Shown piece by piece: positions 42,131 through 49,420 of a DNA stretch of 64,000 bases. The stretch's first letter is position 1. Every line of letters starts with the position of its first letter. The notes under the pieces are model-generated. The model was not told the DNA's origin. It ran no database searches and saw only the letters and a list, made by a program, of their open reading frames with translations. Source of the DNA: TMP-86 sp039807285 (GTDB lineage Bacteria > Pseudomonadota > Gammaproteobacteria > Steroidobacterales > Steroidobacteraceae); NCBI GenBank assembly GCA_044226785.1, contig JBGAGK010000001.1, positions 186,001 to 250,000 on the forward strand. The letters run 5' to 3'. The position numbers and the translations under genes are program-made.

Positions 42131-42230
42131 CGCTGTTTCAAGGGCAAACCCGCCGAAAGGCGGGGACGCAAAGCCTCCGGTCTAACGGGCTCGATTCGAG
42201 GGCTCAACGATAGCGGGGTTGCCGGCGAGC
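42131..42230 (+). promoter_or_regulatory. Cyclic-di-GMP class I riboswitch (GEMM-I)
   Basis: The conserved aptamer core is present in order: AAGGGCAAACC (42140-42150), a CCGCC-GAAA-GGCGG tetraloop hairpin (42149-42163), GGGACGCAAAGCCTCCGG (42163-42180), CTAA, a variable arm, and TAGCGGGGTTGCCG (42211-42224). These are the signature segments of GEMM-I aptamers that bind c-di-GMP. The element ends about 60 bases before the FAD-linked oxidase start codon and should control that gene. Ligand specificity (c-di-GMP versus the cGAMP-preferring variant) is set by a few bases that I cannot judge without alignment. Confidence 0.93.
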
Positions 42231-42240
42231 CATCGCTTTG

Positions 42241-42288
42241 CCCCACAGCCTGTGTCGATGACCTGTGTCAGCAGCTTGGGGAGATTCC
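42241..42288 (+). promoter_or_regulatory. Putative riboswitch expression platform hiding the ribosome-binding site
   Basis: CCCCA (42241-42245) can pair with TGGGG (42277-42281), part of the TTGGGGAG ribosome-binding site six bases before ATG 42289. CACAGCCTGTG (42244-42254) can form a separate small hairpin. No T-run terminator is seen, so control of translation initiation is more likely than termination. This is inferred from complementarity only. Confidence 0.45.
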
Positions 42289-43647
42289 ATGGATTCGAAA
42301 GTCGACCGTTCACCGCAGGTTGACGCGTCGGGCGTGTTCCGCCGCCCGCGCGTGGTGCTGAAACCGAAGCGCGCCGAAGACATTTCCGTCATCCTGCAGA
42401 ACACCCGCGCCTATCCGGCCCCGGTTCGCCCGCTGGGCGCCGACTATTCCCAGGCCCGTTGCGTGGGTGGCGATGGCGGCACGACGCTGGACACGGCCCC
42501 GCTCAACAAGATCATCGAAATCGCGGGCAACACGGTTCGGGCGCAGGCCGGTGTGCGCGTGGGCGAGATGGTCCATGCCCTGGCTGAGCGGGGTCTGGAG
42601 CTGCCGCTGACACCGGAGATCGCCAACATCTCGCTGGGCGCGGTGGCCACCGCCACCCTGCCGCAGCCCTCGCTTTCCGATGGCATGTCTCACCTGTCCT
42701 CCTGCGTCACTGCCATCAAGCTCGTGACCCCGCAGGGCCGGGAGATGACCGTGACCGAACGGGAGGCGGACCTGATGCGTGTGCTGCGCTCCAGCTTCGG
42801 CCTGCTCGGCGTGGTGCACGAAGTCACGCTGAAGGTGCGAGACATGGTGCCGGTGAAAATCGACTACCAGAGTCATTCGCTCAGGGAATTCAGGGCGCGC
42901 TTCGACGGCCTGATCGGTGCGCCCGGCGCCATCCGGCTGCAGATCCTTCCGTTCAGCGACCGCGTGACCGTGGAGCGGCGCATGCTCGACGAGGAGGCCA
43001 GCACCAGCCGCTCTGGAATCTGGCAGATCCGCAATTCGGTGATGAAGAATGTGCTGCCGGCCTTCGGCGCCTCGGTGGGCGGCGTGCTGGCTGTGCCGGG
43101 CCTCAAGCATCTGGTCATGTCCGGCATGCAGCGCGCTGCCCAGGCCACGCTGGACCGGGCAGCGCGGGGCGTGGTGATGTACGCGCACGAGTGGATGCGA
43201 GAACTCCCGCGTGAAGCCTGGAAGGCCCGCCACACTTACAGTCTGTGGTCCTTTCCGCAGGCGGATTTTCCGTTGATCCTCGAGCAGTACTTCGCGTTCT
43301 GCAACGCGTACCACCGCCAGCACCGCTACCGCAGCCACCTGATCCACAACTCATCCCGACTGCATCGTGACCGGGGTTCGCTGTTTTCGCTGAGCTACGA
43401 CGGTCCGGCATTCACCATCGAACCCTCATCGAGTGGCGAGAAGGGCTGGGACGATTTCCTGATCGACTTCAACGATTTCGCGTCGAAGCTGGGCGGCACA
43501 CCCACCTTCAACCAGACCCGCGCGCTGCAGCCGCAGCACGTATCCAGGGCCTTCGGCGAACGGCTCAAGCTGTTCCGCTCGCTGCGAAAGCGCGCTGATC
43601 CGATCAACCGGCTGCAGCACAGCTATTTCGCCAACCTCCTGGGGTAG
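42289..43647 (+). CDS. FAD-linked oxidase (PCMH-type, lactone-oxidase-like)
   Basis: A 452-residue flavoenzyme. The FAD-binding PCMH domain spans about residues 18-190: VVLKPKRAEDISVILQNTRA, PVRPLGADYSQARCVGGDGG, VRAQAGVRVGEMVHALAERG and the LRSSFGLLGVVHEVTLKV end. The C-terminal half resembles D-arabinono-/L-gulono-lactone oxidases. The position that carries covalent flavin in many relatives (GHS) reads ADYS, so FAD is probably non-covalent. TTGGGGAG precedes the ATG. A c-di-GMP riboswitch immediately upstream should set its expression. Substrate unknown; an earlier in-frame start at 42265 would fall inside the regulatory leader. Confidence 0.85.
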   Translation: MDSKVDRSPQVDASGVFRRPRVVLKPKRAEDISVILQNTRAYPAPVRPLGADYSQARCVGGDGGTTLDTAPLNKIIEIAGNTVRAQAGVRVGEMVHALAERGLELPLTPEIANISLGAVATATLPQPSLSDGMSHLSSCVTAIKLVTPQGREMTVTEREADLMRVLRSSFGLLGVVHEVTLKVRDMVPVKIDYQSHSLREFRARFDGLIGAPGAIRLQILPFSDRVTVERRMLDEEASTSRSGIWQIRNSVMKNVLPAFGASVGGVLAVPGLKHLVMSGMQRAAQATLDRAARGVVMYAHEWMRELPREAWKARHTYSLWSFPQADFPLILEQYFAFCNAYHRQHRYRSHLIHNSSRLHRDRGSLFSLSYDGPAFTIEPSSSGEKGWDDFLIDFNDFASKLGGTPTFNQTRALQPQHVSRAFGERLKLFRSLRKRADPINRLQHSYFANLLG

Positions 43648-43675
43648 GCCGGACCGGAAAGGGCCGGCTTGCCCG

Positions 43676-44308
43676 CTACAACCCGGAGACGATGCGTGCC
43701 TTGATGGCCTCGTACTCGGAGTCGGTGATGAGCCTGGCTTCCAGCATCTCGTGCGCCTGGCGCAGGCGCCGGGTGGTTTCCGATTCGCCGGTTCCTGAAC
43801 CGGGCGCGGGACCGGCCGCCTCGGTGCCGGCGAATGCCTGCGGAGCGAACTGGACGCCGCCGGACTTGGCCCGCAGCTCTTCCAGCTCACGCACGCGGCG
43901 CTTCTCGCGCCACGCCTGGTCGTGCTGCTGGCAGATCCGATACAGGCCTTGTGCCTGATCCTTGCGCAGGCCGGTGAAAGTCCAGGTTCGATCCACGCTG
44001 GCGCTGATGTTGAGATCGGCATCGGACTGCGCCACCAGGGTCAGATCCGCGCCGAAAATGCCGGCCCGGATGCGCGCCTCCTTCAGATCCTGCCAGCGGA
44101 TGTCCGCTGTGTCGTAGCCCGCGATCAGCTTGCGTGTCAGGGCGATGAAGCGGCCCGTCGTGGCCACCAGGATCACCCGACGATGCCTGAGCGCGAAAAT
44201 GCGTCGCTGTGTGGCCCATGCCTCCACGGTCTCGCCGGTGGTCAGAAGACTGTTCAGGGTGCCCAGTGCCGACTGCACCCTTGGCTCATCCGACTGGATC
44301 TCGCTCAT
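43676..44308 (-). CDS. PH-like and SHOCT domain protein
   Basis: A 210-residue soluble protein. Residues about 25-130 resemble a bacterial PH domain (TTGETVEAWATQRRIFALRH, then RRVILVATTGRFIALTRKLI). A charged helix (REKRRVRELEELRA) follows, and a C-terminal SHOCT motif reads RLRQAHEMLEARLITDSEYE, then AIKARIVSGL. SHOCT segments mediate oligomerisation. No specific role is known. ATG at 44308 has AAGAGG upstream; a longer reading from 44359 lacks support. Confidence 0.8.
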   Translation of the reverse strand: MSEIQSDEPRVQSALGTLNSLLTTGETVEAWATQRRIFALRHRRVILVATTGRFIALTRKLIAGYDTADIRWQDLKEARIRAGIFGADLTLVAQSDADLNISASVDRTWTFTGLRKDQAQGLYRICQQHDQAWREKRRVRELEELRAKSGGVQFAPQAFAGTEAAGPAPGSGTGESETTRRLRQAHEMLEARLITDSEYEAIKARIVSGL

Positions 44309-44421
44309 GACTGGACCTCTTCTTGCTGGATCCGATGGCTTGGGCTGACAGAGTGCCAATGGTCACCGGGCCGGTCAATGGAAAAACCGATCCGCTTCGC
44401 TCCCCCGGGCAAACCTGGGTT

Positions 44422-45303
44422 TCAGGTTTCCGTAAACCGGTGCCTCATGTAGATGGTCGCACCGACCAGAGCCGCGCCGATGGCCAGTCCCAGCCACATC
44501 TCCCCGCTGCCGAAAAAGCCGGCGGGATCGACGAAGCTCGACAGGGAACAGGGCAGTTCGAGGTGGCCGGTGCCGATGGTGGTATGCCGCATGCACCCTG
44601 ACGACCCCGCGAAAGCTGCGTTGCCGTAGCCCACCATGTGCGCCATCAACGCCTGCCACAAGACCGTTGTACCCACCAGCTTCGACTCCACGTAGCAGGC
44701 CGCCAGCGGCAGCAGCAGGGCCCACAGGGTCACCGCCTTGCGTGCCCATGAGGAGACGAACATGAACCAGGCGCTGAACGGCAGGAACCACAAGGCGCCG
44801 GTCAGGATGGCGTAGACCCCGAGCGCCTGGAGTTGCAGCCAGTCGCCCGGATGCCACAGCGCCTGCGCGATACGCGAGCCGCCACGCACCGACAGCACCA
44901 GCGATGCCGCGAATACCGTGAGATCGGCAATGACGAAGTACACCAGCGGTATCACCAGCATCGCCATCGCGAGTTTCGACAGCACGGTCTGGGTATCGGT
45001 GATGGGCAGGGATTTCCAGAACAGTACGCTCCGGTCCTTGCGATCCGCGTACAGGCAATCCAGCAGGTACCAGGAAATGTAGACGTTCATGATGAGAAAC
45101 AGGGCCGACATGCCGATGCCCCCCACCACCAGGGGTCCAAGGAGCCGCAACTGCTCGCTCGAAAGATCCCGCGACAGTTCATCCACCTGGATGTGCCCGA
45201 ACAGGACGATCACCAGCAACACGCCGGCAACCGCCGCGGGCAGCACCCAGATGGCGCGGTTTTCCCACATCTCACGCCGGAACAGCCAGAGCCAGGTGTT
45301 CAT
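44422..45303 (-). CDS. ABC-2 type transporter permease subunit
   Basis: A 293-residue inner-membrane permease with about six helices (WVLPAAVAGVLLVIVLFGHI, LVVGGIGMSALFLIMNVYIS, LVIPLVYFVIADLTVFAASL and others). It has the motif LLDCLYADRKDRSVLFWKSL shared by ABC-2 permeases that work with YtrA-type regulators. ATG overlaps the ATPase stop by four bases (ATGA). Substrate unknown; this module type is often induced by cell-envelope stress or antimicrobial peptides. Confidence 0.87.
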   Translation of the reverse strand: MNTWLWLFRREMWENRAIWVLPAAVAGVLLVIVLFGHIQVDELSRDLSSEQLRLLGPLVVGGIGMSALFLIMNVYISWYLLDCLYADRKDRSVLFWKSLPITDTQTVLSKLAMAMLVIPLVYFVIADLTVFAASLVLSVRGGSRIAQALWHPGDWLQLQALGVYAILTGALWFLPFSAWFMFVSSWARKAVTLWALLLPLAACYVESKLVGTTVLWQALMAHMVGYGNAAFAGSSGCMRHTTIGTGHLELPCSLSSFVDPAGFFGSGEMWLGLAIGAALVGATIYMRHRFTET

Positions 45304-46157
45304 GCGGCACCTCTGGACATGGTGGATACGAACAGGTCGGCAATACTGGGCGTGTGCGGCTCACCCAGCCCGGAAAGCCCCGGATCGCCTGGCCGGTCGA
45401 AGTACATGAAGGTCTTTCCCATCAATGGGCGGACGTAGAACGGACCCGCAGCCTTTGCTGCCTCCATCTGGTCGGGTTTGACCGCGATGGCCACGTAACG
45501 CTGCGCGATCTCATCCACCGGCGTATCCAGCACGATCCGGCCGCGCTCGATGAACATCACGTGGGTCAGCAGGTTCTCGACTTCCTCCACCTGATGCGTG
45601 GTGATGAGGATGGTGCGGGTTTCATCCATGTAGTCATTGACCAGCGCATCGTAGAACGCCCGTCGGGCCAGCAGATCCAGCCCCAACGTAGGTTCATCGA
45701 GCACCAGGAGCTTCGCATCGATGGCCATGGCAAGTGCCAGGTGCACCTGGGTTTTCATGCCCTTGGACAGTTCCCGGATGCGCGAATCGAGCCGGATCTG
45801 CGTCTTCGACAGAAGGCTCATCGCCCGCTCGCGCCGGAATTTCGGATGCACGCCGCCGACGAAGTCCAGACTCTGGGAAACCCTGAGCCAGCCGGGTACG
45901 ACGGATACATCGGGGATGAAACAGGTGTCCTGCATGACGGCGGCACGGTCCCGGAAGGGATCATGTCCGAACACGCGCAGTTCTCCGGTGTAGGCGGTGA
46001 GCCCGAGCACGGCACGCAATGCCGTGGTCTTGCCCGCACCGTTGGGCCCGATCAGGCCGACGATGCGCCCCGGCTGGATTTCGAACCCGGCATCGTCGAG
46101 CGCGACGAACTTGCCGTAGCGTTTGCCAAGACCCTTGGCGCTGATCAGGGCGGTCAT
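45300..46157 (-). CDS. ABC-2 type transporter ATP-binding subunit
   Basis: A 285-residue ATPase. Walker A GPNGAGKTTALRAVLG, a signature region reading LSKGMKTQVHLALAMA (SKGM in place of SGGQ), Walker B LLVLDEPTLGLDLLA and the switch His in ITTHQVEEVENLL are all visible. It lies between its GntR regulator (9 bases upstream) and its permease (4-base overlap), giving a three-gene regulator-ATPase-permease operon on the minus strand. Confidence 0.9.
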   Translation of the reverse strand: MTALISAKGLGKRYGKFVALDDAGFEIQPGRIVGLIGPNGAGKTTALRAVLGLTAYTGELRVFGHDPFRDRAAVMQDTCFIPDVSVVPGWLRVSQSLDFVGGVHPKFRRERAMSLLSKTQIRLDSRIRELSKGMKTQVHLALAMAIDAKLLVLDEPTLGLDLLARRAFYDALVNDYMDETRTILITTHQVEEVENLLTHVMFIERGRIVLDTPVDEIAQRYVAIAVKPDQMEAAKAAGPFYVRPLMGKTFMYFDRPGDPGLSGLGEPHTPSIADLFVSTMSRGAA

Positions 46158-46166
46158 GTGAGTCCC

Positions 46167-46568
46167 TCAAGCCTTGTTGTCGGGATTTCGCGGTGGTGAA
46201 GCCGGCGGTGTGGAGGCAGGCTTACGGCTGAACAGTTCCTCGGCATTGAATCCGAGCCGGTTGATCACGGCCAGCACCTGCGGCCATTCATCATTCAGGA
46301 ACCTTTCGCGCTCACCCGCCAGGAGCTGTCGGCGCGCGCCCTCGCTCACGAACATGCCCAGTCCGCGGCGCTTTTCCACCAAGCCCTCGTCGACCAGTTG
46401 CTGGTATCCCTTGAGCACCGTCAGCGGATTCAGGCGGTAGTCCGCGGCCACGTTGCGCACTGAAGGCAGGGCATCACCTTCCTTCAGTGCGCCCTCCAGA
46501 ATGAGTGCCACCATGCGATCGCGCAGTTGGCGATAGATGGGCTGGTTGTCATTCCAGTTCGGGTCCAT
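46167..46568 (-). CDS. GntR family regulator, YtrA subfamily
   Basis: A 133-residue regulator with an N-terminal GntR winged helix (NQPIYRQLRDRMVALILEGA, then LPSVRNVAADYRLNPLTVLK, then VDEGLVEKRRGLGMFV) and the short C-terminal helical tail that defines the YtrA subfamily. YtrA regulators usually repress the ABC genes they precede. A motif TAATCTAC upstream (46616-46623) is repeated before the small membrane-protein gene. ATG at 46568 gives the family start; upstream in-frame readings are unlikely. Confidence 0.9.
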   Translation of the reverse strand: MDPNWNDNQPIYRQLRDRMVALILEGALKEGDALPSVRNVAADYRLNPLTVLKGYQQLVDEGLVEKRRGLGMFVSEGARRQLLAGERERFLNDEWPQVLAVINRLGFNAEELFSRKPASTPPASPPRNPDNKA

Positions 46569-46610
46569 GGCCGCGACTCTCGCTGTCCAGATCGTGTCGT
46601 GGGGAGTTAC

Positions 46611-46626
46611 CACACTAATCTACCAG
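46611..46626. promoter_or_regulatory. Putative YtrA-type operator upstream of the gntR gene
   Basis: On the minus strand, GTAGATTAGTGT (46623-46612) closely matches GTAGATTAATAT (46900-46889) before the small membrane-protein gene. It lies 43-58 bp from the GntR start codon, where a promoter would be. Confidence 0.4.
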
Positions 46627-46653
46627 AGCGCCGGTTTCGTGCCGCGCGACTGG

Positions 46654-46839
46654 TTACGGACGAAAGACCCGGCCAACGACCTGGCCCGGTGCCGCACCAA
46701 AGGCCTGGGACATCATCGAACCGGCCACTGCGCGATGCATCTGCGCATCGAACAGGACCACGGTTCCGCCGAGTACGATGCCGTTCATCAAAAGGGCGAG
46801 CGCAAAGGCCTTGAGCTTCAGGGTGATTTCGGTGTTCAT
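46654..46839 (-). CDS. Small single-pass membrane protein near the GntR/ABC module
   Basis: A 61-residue protein, MNTEITLKLKAFALALLMNG then IVLGGTVVLFDAQM, with one hydrophobic helix and a polar C-terminus. The start is strongly supported by AAGGAGAG just upstream of ATG 46839. No family recognised. It is the first gene after an operator-like inverted repeat and precedes the GntR gene by 85 bp on the same strand, so it may be part of the stress-responsive module. Confidence 0.65.
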   Translation of the reverse strand: MNTEITLKLKAFALALLMNGIVLGGTVVLFDAQMHRAVAGSMMSQAFGAAPGQVVGRVFRP

Positions 46840-46883
46840 GGTTCTCTCCTTCTCGGTTGTCCCAACGGTGTGTTGGTGACTTG

Positions 46884-46905
46884 GTGTTATATTAATCTAC
46901 AACAC
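46884..46905. promoter_or_regulatory. Inverted repeat operator upstream of the small membrane-protein gene
   Basis: GTGTT (46884-46888) and AACAC (46901-46905) flank a 12-base AT-rich centre containing TAATCTAC, which is repeated at 46616-46623. The site is 45-66 bp upstream of the start codon and stands out in the surrounding GC-rich DNA. A YtrA-family protein is the likely binder. Confidence 0.5.
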
Positions 46906-47102
46906 TAGAACAAGCAAGCACCTGATCAACTTTTTTTCGTACCCTCCTAACCCGGCACACCAGGTCGTTCGTTCTTGACCATAACACCATGATTTTCAAG
47001 ACGAATCGACTTCATCTGGCTATGCCTGCCTTCTGCACGGTTACGTCGATCGGCCCGGAAACGGATGGCATGGGCTTCGGGCTGGCACGTATGCTTCGGG
47101 TC

Positions 47103-47687
47103 ATGGACCTTCGTGAGGATGATGCGGAACTCATGCTTCGGTACCAGGCCGGGGATGCGCCTGCATTCGATACCCTCTATGCCCGTCACAAGGGGCCGCT
47201 TTACCGCTATCTCCTGCGCCAGGTGGGCAGTGCCTCGACGGCCAACGACCTGTTCCAGGAAGTCTGGATGCGCATCATCGCGAGCCGGCAGCGCTACACG
47301 CCGCGTGCAAGATTCGCGACCTTCCTGTTTCGCATCGCGCACAACTGCGCCGTCGATCATCATCGTCGCGCGCGCTCGACACCCGTGGATTCGCAGGAAG
47401 ACGCTGCCGTCGTGATCGACACAGCATTTGCACCCGACCACGAACGGCCCGACCTCGCGATCGAGTCCCGCCAGCGTCTTTCCCGCCTCGAACGTGCCCT
47501 TCACGCGCTTCCCGAGGAACAGCGCGAGGCATTCCTGCTACACGAGGAATCCGGACTGGATGTTGCGCAGATCGCGCAGATCACTGAGGTTGGCGTGGAG
47601 ACTGCGAAGAGCCGGCTGCGCTATGCAATCGGCAAACTGCGCAGATCGCTCGCCGAGAGCGACGAACGCGTGGCGCAGGCGGGGTGA
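47103..47687 (+). CDS. ECF-type RNA polymerase sigma factor
   Basis: A 194-residue sigma factor with region 2 (FDTLYARHKGPLYRYLLRQV, then ANDLFQEVWMRIIASRQRY and FLFRIAHNCAVDHHRR) and region 4 (LHALPEEQREAFLLHEESGL, then VAQIAQITEVGVETAKSRLR). ATG at 47103 is used because MDLREDDAELMLRYQAGD resembles ECF N-termini; the frame is open to 46989 without a clear ribosome-binding site. The stop overlaps the next gene's start by one base, so a coupled regulator is likely. Confidence 0.9.
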   Translation: MDLREDDAELMLRYQAGDAPAFDTLYARHKGPLYRYLLRQVGSASTANDLFQEVWMRIIASRQRYTPRARFATFLFRIAHNCAVDHHRRARSTPVDSQEDAAVVIDTAFAPDHERPDLAIESRQRLSRLERALHALPEEQREAFLLHEESGLDVAQIAQITEVGVETAKSRLRYAIGKLRRSLAESDERVAQAG

Positions 47688-48262
47688 TGGACACAGGTTC
47701 CGACAAGCGGTTTGCGCGCGACAGGCTGGAAGTCTCGCGCGCCTATCGGCGGCTTGGAGCCGCGAATCCCCCGCGGGAACTGGACGCACGCATTGCACTT
47801 CATGCGCGCGCCGTGCTGGCTCCGCACAGGCAGGTTTCGGCACGCGGCAGGTTCGCCCGGCTCGCGCTGGCGGCCAGCGTGCTGCTGTCGATCATGACGC
47901 TGGCCATCATCAACCTGCGTTCAGCACCGCAGAACGCCGAGCCGCCCGTGCATCTGATTCATGCCGTGGCCACACACGATGATCGTGCACAGCTGCGCTA
48001 CCCGGCGCCACCTGCATTTGCCACGAGACCTTCCGGGGAAAGCAGCCCCTATGTTGCGCCCCTGATCCCGTCGCGGCGCCTGTACAGTACGGACCCGCCG
48101 GGCTCCCATCCTGCCAATCCGTCATCTACGCTTGAGTCGGCCATGCGCCGTGATCCACGGCAATGGCAGGCGCATATCGAGCAGCTCGAGCGCGAGGGCC
48201 GGAGCGGGGAAGCGGCAGCGGAGCGCAGCGAATTCAGGCAGGTGTATCCCGGCTTTCACTGA
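47687..48262 (+). CDS. Single-pass membrane protein, possible anti-sigma factor
   Basis: A 191-residue protein with a basic cytoplasmic N-terminus (about 55 residues), one membrane helix (FARLALAASVLLSIMTLAII) and a periplasmic tail rich in Pro and Ser ending in a charged helix (RQWQAHIEQLEREGRSGEAA). The TGATG overlap with the sigma gene and the one-helix layout are those of an anti-sigma factor, but no zinc anti-sigma motif is visible. Function is inferred from position. Confidence 0.65.
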   Translation: MDTGSDKRFARDRLEVSRAYRRLGAANPPRELDARIALHARAVLAPHRQVSARGRFARLALAASVLLSIMTLAIINLRSAPQNAEPPVHLIHAVATHDDRAQLRYPAPPAFATRPSGESSPYVAPLIPSRRLYSTDPPGSHPANPSSTLESAMRRDPRQWQAHIEQLEREGRSGEAAAERSEFRQVYPGFH

Positions 48263-48343
48263 ATCCCGACGCACCTCGGACGCAGGCTTTCGGATACCAT
48301 TGGCGTTCATCCGCTGCGACTCATCTGCTTCGAGGAGTTTCCT

Positions 48344-49321
48344 TTGAAAAAGCCCGTCACCGTCACCATCACCGGCGCCGCCGGAAATATCGGCTATGCG
48401 CTCGCATTCCGCGTCGCGTCGGGCCAGATGCTGGGGACCGACCAGCCTGTCAACCTCCGGTTGCTGGAGATTCCGGCCGCCATCGGCGCCGTGCAGGGCG
48501 TGGTGATGGAGCTCAACGACTGCGCCTTCCCCACTCTCAACAGCGTCAGTGCCGCCGATGATCCGAAGGTGGCCTTCAGGGACTGCAACTTCGCCATGCT
48601 GGTGGGTGCCCGGCCGCGCGGCCCGGGCATGGAGCGCAAGGACCTTCTTCTGGCCAATGCGCAGATTTTCTCCGCGCAGGGCAAAGCGCTGGACGCCGTC
48701 GCCAGCCGCGACGTGCGAGTACTGGTGGTGGGCAATCCCGCCAACACCAATGCCCTCATCGCCCAGCACAATGCGCCTTCGCTCAATCCGGCACATTTCA
48801 CCGCCATGACCCGGCTCGACCACAATCGTGCCGTTGCCCAGCTGGCCGAAAAGACCGGCCATGGTGTCGGATCGATCCGCCGGATGATCATCTGGGGCAA
48901 TCATTCATCCACGCAATATCCCGACATCAGCCAGGCAACCATCGACGGCAAACCGGCCAGGGAAGCCGTGGACACCGCGTGGTACCGCGATACCTTCATC
49001 CCGGCCGTGCAGCAGCGGGGCGCGGCCGTCATCAAGGCACGCGGCGCTTCCTCTGCCGCATCCGCCGCGTCGGCGGCCATCGACCATATCCACACCTGGA
49101 TGATGGGTACGACCGAGGGCGACTGGGTGAGCATGGCAGTCCCCTCGGACGGCAGTTACGGCATTGCCGAAGGCGTCATCTATTCGTATCCGGTCACGTG
49201 CAGCAATGGCACGTACAGCATCGTGAAGAATCTTCCGATCGACGAGTTCAGCCGCGGCAAGATGGCTGCCACACATCAGGAACTGCGGGAAGAACGCGAC
49301 GGTGTAAGAGAACTGATCTGA
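48344..49321 (+). CDS. mdh: Malate dehydrogenase (NAD-dependent, type 2)
   Basis: Interconverts malate and oxaloacetate in the TCA cycle. The 325-residue enzyme starts with the cofactor motif TGAAGNIGYALAFRVASGQM. It has the substrate Arg loop GARPRGPGMERKDLL, NPANTNALIA, the Asp in TRLDHNRA and the catalytic His in IWGNHSSTQYPD. It belongs to the MDH group closest to cytosolic malate dehydrogenases, common in Xanthomonas and betaproteobacteria. The start is TTG at 48344, supported by GAGGAG (48332-48337) six bases upstream; no better ATG exists. Confidence 0.95.
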   Translation: MKKPVTVTITGAAGNIGYALAFRVASGQMLGTDQPVNLRLLEIPAAIGAVQGVVMELNDCAFPTLNSVSAADDPKVAFRDCNFAMLVGARPRGPGMERKDLLLANAQIFSAQGKALDAVASRDVRVLVVGNPANTNALIAQHNAPSLNPAHFTAMTRLDHNRAVAQLAEKTGHGVGSIRRMIIWGNHSSTQYPDISQATIDGKPAREAVDTAWYRDTFIPAVQQRGAAVIKARGASSAASAASAAIDHIHTWMMGTTEGDWVSMAVPSDGSYGIAEGVIYSYPVTCSNGTYSIVKNLPIDEFSRGKMAATHQELREERDGVRELI

Positions 49322-49349
49322 TCATCCGGGACTCAGCACCCGGATGATC
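49320..49349. terminator. Perfect 11-bp hairpin after mdh
   Basis: GATCATCCGGG (49320-49330) and CCCGGATGATC (49339-49349) form a perfect 11-bp stem with an 8-base loop, overlapping the mdh stop codon. No T-run follows, so it may be an atypical terminator or an mRNA 3'-end stabiliser. Confidence 0.5.
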
Positions 49350-49420
49350 CCGTGGCTGGCGCCCGTCCCGCCTGGCGGGTCCGGTGCGGCTGCGGAGCAG
49401 GTTGCACAGGGGGTTTGATC

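Noticed and set aside
43647..43670. GC-rich hairpin after the FAD oxidase gene as a terminator
   Set aside because: Only a five-pair GCCGG/CCGGC stem with a loose loop and no T-run.
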